Shown piece after piece: positions 7,449-11,127 of a DNA stretch of 11,127 bases (position 1 is its first letter; the number at the start of each line of letters is the position of its first letter). Made by a program: the position numbers and the translations under genes. The stretch is from Stephanodiscus triporus. Its lineage: Eukaryota; Bacillariophyta; Thalassiosirophyceae; Thalassiosirales; Thalassiosiraceae. Location: positions 1 through 11,127 of the forward strand of contig JALLAZ010000944.1 of NCBI GenBank assembly GCA_036939755.1. The letters run 5' to 3'. Under the pieces are notes generated by a model, which was not told where the DNA came from, ran no database searches, and was given only the letters and a program-made list of their open reading frames with translations.

Positions 7449-9614
7449 ATGCCGCCGAACATGGCGGCGGCCGAATCTCCCTTCTTCGCGCCCACCACGC
7501 CACGAAAACTCGTCGCAGTCCAAACCCCCGGCGGCACGTCGAGGCGACTAAGGAAGGACCCGCCGTCAGCGAGCAGGGAGAAGAGCACCACCATCATCGG
7601 CGCCACGTCCAACCTCGTCAATGCCGTGATAGGCGCGGGAATCGTGGGGATGCCCTATGCAATCAAGGAGACGGGATTGGTCGCGGGGGCGTTCCTCATC
7701 TTCCTCTGCGCCATGATGACCGAGAAGTCGCTTAGGATACTGATAGGCACAGCCAAGCACGTCGGGGTGCCCACCTACGAAAGACTGTTCGAATCGACCT
7801 ACGGCTCGTTTGGGTTCTACTTCGTGTCCATCAACATGATCGTGATGGCGTACGGCGGATGTCTGACGTACCTCATGATCATCAAGGACACGCTCCCGGT
7901 GCTTTTAGGGGTGTCGCCGGGGGACATTGGCATGGAGAGGGCCATTCTGACTGTAAGCACGATGGCTGTCATTCTTCCGATTAGCATGCAAAGAGTGAGT
8001 GATATTAGGAGGTACTTATGCTCTAATGGTGTAGCACCACGACGATCTTACTTGATGTAAAAATCCTACTCCGGCGCCGCGCACCCTATACAGGACATGG
8101 CAGCGTTGGCAAAAACGTCCAAGCTTGCCGTCCTATCCCAATGCTTCATAGTACTGATAGTCGTCGTCTTCAGCCCGTGGAGATCCTCCATCAACGAAAA
8201 TGGTGGACTGATGCACATCGTCTCGAACTCCGTCGTCAACGGCTCGACAGTATTCATCGGTCTCGGCGTGGTGGGGAATGCATTCACCTGTCAGCACGGC
8301 GCCTTCTTGATTGCCGGGTCTTTGGAGCGCCCGACGAAGAAACGTTGGGCGAAGGTCACGTCGAGGGCACTGCTGCTGTGCGGAATCTTGGAGGCGGCGT
8401 GCGGGATCATGGGGTACCTTGCCTTCTTGGACGATACCGAGGGTAAGTATTGTGACTTTCGTCGTCCCTTTATCCGCATTTTAACGAAACTCACTTCCCT
8501 TCTCTACGCTAAAAAATGATGGATAATTTGTTTCTATTCCATGTATGATGGAACTCCAGGCGATGTACTCAACAACTTTTTGGACTTGCCCGGTCAAAAC
8601 ATGAGAAGGGCGGGAAATGTTGGACGGGCGTTTATCTGCCTGACGATGTTCTTCGCATATCCTGTGACATCCTTCGTCATCCGGCATGTCTTCGTTGTTT
8701 TCTTCTTCCGTGGTAGGAGGGCCCTTGAGGGTGACGATGCGTCAGTGTTGGGCAGGAGGGATCGACGAGTGGCAACGACTTTGATCATATACCTCGCATG
8801 CCTCGTCCCGGCGTTATACACCGAAAATGTCGGATTTGTCATGGCCATCGCGGGAACGATCGGAGCTTCGAGTCTCGCGTACATCGGTCCCGGGCTCATT
8901 TACATGGCCGTGTATGGCGAGGAGTTCTTGATCCTGGTGAATGAAACTCGGGGAGCATCATCTCCTCCTGCGCTCGAACACGAGGAGGAGCCACTGGAAT
9001 CGTCTACTTTGCTGTCTAATAGAACATTCTCCAAACCCACCTCGTTGCTTACTAAGTATTCGAAGGATGTTGTGTGGTATGTCCTCCTCATGCCGATTTG
9101 GTGTGCGATTGCAGACAGAGGGCAGAGGAGACTGAACGAATTCCGACAAAAGGAGGCTCTCAAAAGTCCGCATATTAGCCGTATTGCATCAGAGCCGCAT
9201 TTAAGCGAAGACGACATCCGAAAACATTTGTCTTTTATAGTTGATGGTGTTACTGAGGTACTGGAGGAATCTATTTTGTTTAAACAAATGGCAAAAGATG
9301 GCGATATCAATAGAAAGAGGTCCAGCTCGTTTGATGGGGCGGATGACGGCGAACTCAACAGACAATCAAAATCGGGAAGCCAACCGAAACCAGGTCCAAA
9401 ACTTTTGCCCTACGGTGCCATGTCTGGGGGTAATCAGGCTATTGGAGCTGCAATTGCTGCGAAGAAACAATCCGAAGCAAAGAAACAACTCGATGTTGCT
9501 GTGGCAGCGGATGTAGAGAACCCCACTTGGTTAGACTTTTGTATCGCCATTTTCTTCATTGCATTTGGCATGCTGGCGTTGAGTGCTGGCCTGGTTTCGA
9601 TTTTGTTGAAATAG
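7449..9614 (+). CDS. amino acid/auxin permease family transporter (AAAP, SLC38-like)
   Basis: Three exons, 7449-7994, 8094-8442 and 8560-9614, give 649 residues. AAAP proteins are 11-helix secondary carriers that move amino acids, usually with H+ or Na+, at the plasma or vacuolar membrane. After a polar N-terminus of about 47 residues, the first helix carries the family unwound-helix motif NAVIGAGIVGMPYA (58-71). Further helices run through exon 2, with FIGLGVVGNAFTCQHG in the helix 6 region and CGIMGYLAF in helix 7. Exon 3 holds NVGFVMAIAGTIGASSLAYI near residues 388-407 and WYVLLMPIWCAIA near 471-483. An unusually long hydrophilic loop of about 138 residues (484-621), rich in Lys, Ser and Asp, precedes the final helix (about 622-648). 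Homologs often end soon after the penultimate helix. The substrate cannot be read from sequence. An alternative start at 7461 would remove only four residues. Confidence 0.9.
7995..8093 (+). other. transporter intron 1 (99 bases)
   Basis: The donor is CAAAGA/GTGAGTGA and the acceptor CCCTATACAG/GACATG. Splicing is in phase 0 and joins ISMQR to DMAALAKTSKLAVLSQ, the expected loop and helix order of AAAP transporters. The reading frame stops inside the intron (8058-8060), so removal is required. Confidence 0.9.
8443..8559 (+). other. transporter intron 2 (117 bases)
   Basis: The donor is ACCGAGG/GTAAGTATT and the acceptor GGAACTCCAG/GCGATG. Splicing is in phase 1 and rebuilds DDTEGDVLNNF, matching the family loop after helix 7. 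Retention would end translation at 8517-8519. Confidence 0.9.
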
Positions 9615-9660
9615 TAGTCTGGCGTTATGTTTCAAGTAGCCTTGCATCCTCCCCTGATAA

Positions 9661-10781
9661 CAGCGAACTCAGAGTTGTGAATTTTTCACATCAGGCACAC
9701 TGAAAAAATCAGTTAAATACCTCCTTGCCCCTTTTAACGAAGCCAAGAGCACATACTTGGACATAATTGAAAAGAAAGTTGAGACTGAAAGAATGAACGA
9801 GCTGATTCTTGCCTGCAAATCCCTCGAAACAGCCCGTGACAACTAGGACCAAGATTATAACGTGATAACCTCGGCCCTCAATCAAGGAAAGAGGTGACTG
9901 GAAACGCGCTTGGACAAGTTGTATATCAAGAAGCATGAAATCGCCGAAGCAAATGGCAATCTAGATGCCGCAGACGACCACCTCGTCGAAGTCAATGCTG
10001 GAGGGAAAATCGTAGTTGCCAAGCGATCTACCTTGACTCAAATACATGGAACCAAGTTAGAAGCATTGTTCAGTGGGCGATGGGATAAGAGGCTGTTGCG
10101 GGACAGCCACGGACGCATCTTCCTTGACATTGATCCTACTTGCTTCTGTTCAATTGTAGATTATCTCAATGAAGTGATGATATCATCTCAGGACAGTCCT
10201 CCAAGTCCTCCCAGCGTCGATGAAGAACACGCACACATTCTTCAACACCAGCTTGAGTTGTTTGGCCTATTGGAACAGGTGCCAACTATAGACGTTGAAA
10301 TTCCTGACAGCATCATCATCAAAGATGCAGGGCCATGATTGGCTCAAGGAAGATGGTTTGGATGGGGAGCTGACTCTCCTTAATCGAGGATCTCGCGATG
10401 GTCATTCAGGTCTGGCGTTCCACTCCAAGTGCGACAACATGGGTTGCACCCTCACCATCATCGAAACTACTTGTGCTACAGTCATTGGGGAGTATTCCAA
10501 CACTTCCTGGAAAAGCAGTGGTGGCTGCAGTAAGGCCAACAAGGCCTTCTTATTCACGCTCTCTGGCATCGGCAGTTCATCTCCCTGCAAAGATGAAGTT
10601 GATGATTGAGAATGACCAACATTCAATTTTCAATGGTTCAGATTTTGGCCCAACATTTGGTGGTGGACATGACATGTATGTGGGGAGTGATTCTCAAGTT
10701 TACATTGATCCGGGAAAAAGCTACCACGCAGGGCCACTTGTTAATGGATTGTACGCAATCAAAGAAATTGAAGTCTTCCAA
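9661..10781 (+). pseudogene. decayed KCTD-like BTB plus TLDc gene
   Basis: Coding-like sequence starts just 46 bases after the transporter stop, without an ATG. Frame A runs from 9661 through a helical, coiled-coil-like segment (IEKKVETERMNELILACK) but is broken by TAG (9844-9846) and TGA (9895-9897). It then gives a BTB/T1 domain at 9985-10174 (VEVNAGGKIVVAKRSTLTQI, then ALFSGRWDK) and stops at 10336-10338. The TLDc domain begins in the next frame (LNRGSRDGHSGLAFHSKCDN, about 10379-10438, then ANKAFLFTLSG) and stops at 10607. Its second half, SIFNGSDFGPTFGGGHDMYV up to KEIEVFQ (10593-10781), lies in the third frame. TLDc domains are linked to oxidative-stress resistance and BTB/T1 domains to oligomerisation or Cullin-3 binding. 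The nonsense codons sit in sequence that still looks coding, so I prefer decay to introns. The frameshifts alone could be assembly errors. The BTB piece could still be translated from the ATG at 9910. Confidence 0.75.
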
Positions 10782-10789
10782 GCGACTGA

Positions 10790-11127
10790 ATCATCACCTC
10801 AAGCAAGGATTGCTACTTCAAAAAGAAGACAAGCCAAGCATCTAACAAGGCCATCAAGTCTGGTCAGGATAAAACTCAGACAATTGAACCAGTCACCAAG
10901 TTCTCGGATGGCATCAATAAAGCGATCAACGCAAACCAAGAGTGCCTCGTTCAAGCCAGGTCGGAAATGCTCCTGCTTGAAGATAGTTTCAAGGACGAAC
11001 AAGCATTCATCGAGAAATACGCAAGCGGTAATGCAAAGGATGTTGTGTCACTCAATGTCAGCGGCACCATCGTGGTCACGAAGCGTTCCACATTGTGCAC
11101 TGCTGAGGATTCTGCCTTGGCACAGCA
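10790..11127 (+). CDS. second BTB module, partial at the right edge
   Basis: A frame open from 10790 to the window end (338 bases) encodes a polar, helix-rich segment (ASNKAIKSGQDK, then DGINKAINANQECLVQARSE, then LEDSFKDEQAFIEKYASG), followed from about 11036 by DVVSLNVSGTIVVTKRSTLC, the start of a KCTD/T1-type BTB domain. The frame starts directly after a stop codon, and its only ATG is at about 10967, in the middle of the helical segment, so the true start is unclear. It may be the next gene of a tandem BTB family, or the continuation of the decayed BTB-TLDc gene after one more frame change. Its BTB differs from the first copy (NVSGTIVVTKRSTL versus NAGGKIVVAKRSTL), so it is a relative rather than a recent duplicate. 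Confidence 0.6.
   Translation, partial: MITSSKDCYFKKKTSQASNKAIKSGQDKTQTIEPVTKFSDGINKAINANQECLVQARSEMLLLEDSFKDEQAFIEKYASGNAKDVVSLNVSGTIVVTKRSTLCTAEDSALAQ

Noticed and set aside
9836..9930. Possible intron that would remove both nonsense codons of the BTB-TLDc gene
   Set aside because: A GTGACA donor and a TATCAAG acceptor exist, but the sequence between reads as continuous helical coding sequence apart from the stops. Mutation is the simpler explanation, though RNA data could overturn this.
10606..10845. Plus-strand open frame of 79 codons over the TLDc end
   Set aside because: The neighbouring frame encodes the recognisable FGPTFGGGHDMYV...KEIEVFQ of TLDc, so this one is a shadow.

Overview
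This window looks like nuclear DNA from a microalga of the diatom type. The evidence is compact genes, short GT-AG introns (99, 117 and 195 bases), eukaryote-only families (Mpv17/PMP22, KRR1, AAAP transporter), and a KCTD-like BTB plus TLDc protein of a kind I associate with centric diatoms. The lineage is an inference; no marker gene is present.

Layout. The minus strand at 1-235 holds the 5' end of a gene, possibly a peptidase S51-like protein. It is followed by an 800-base gene-free stretch with two small degenerate tandem repeats. A single-exon Mpv17/PMP22-like membrane protein lies at 1038-1979 (+). Three minus-strand genes follow head to tail: a two-exon imidazoleglycerol-phosphate dehydratase (IGPD, HisB/HIS3) fusion at 2289-3902, the ribosome-biogenesis factor KRR1 at 4283-5716, and a cysteine-rich secreted protein with a possible PPPDE-like papain fold at 6072-7043. 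A divergent promoter region (7044-7448) leads to a three-exon amino-acid transporter (AAAP/SLC38-like) at 7449-9614 (+). The right end holds a decayed BTB-TLDc gene (two nonsense codons and at least two frameshifts) and the start of a second BTB module that runs off the window.

The standout is the IGPD gene. It encodes two IGPD domains in one chain, and each has lost what the other keeps. Domain 1 keeps the LDHM histidine and the second HHxxE motif; its first HHxxED reads RYATED and its VEHF-type histidine is Thr. Domain 2 keeps the first HHTSED motif and a VEHF-equivalent histidine; its LDHM reads LDRF and its second HHxxE reads TSALE. IGPD active sites are built from these motifs at subunit interfaces, so this looks like a covalently fused pseudo-heterodimer sharing one composite metal site. 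I know of no description of such an enzyme, but could not search.

The genes look like an ordinary eukaryotic mixture with no operon logic: histidine synthesis, ribosome assembly, membrane transport and a secreted protein.
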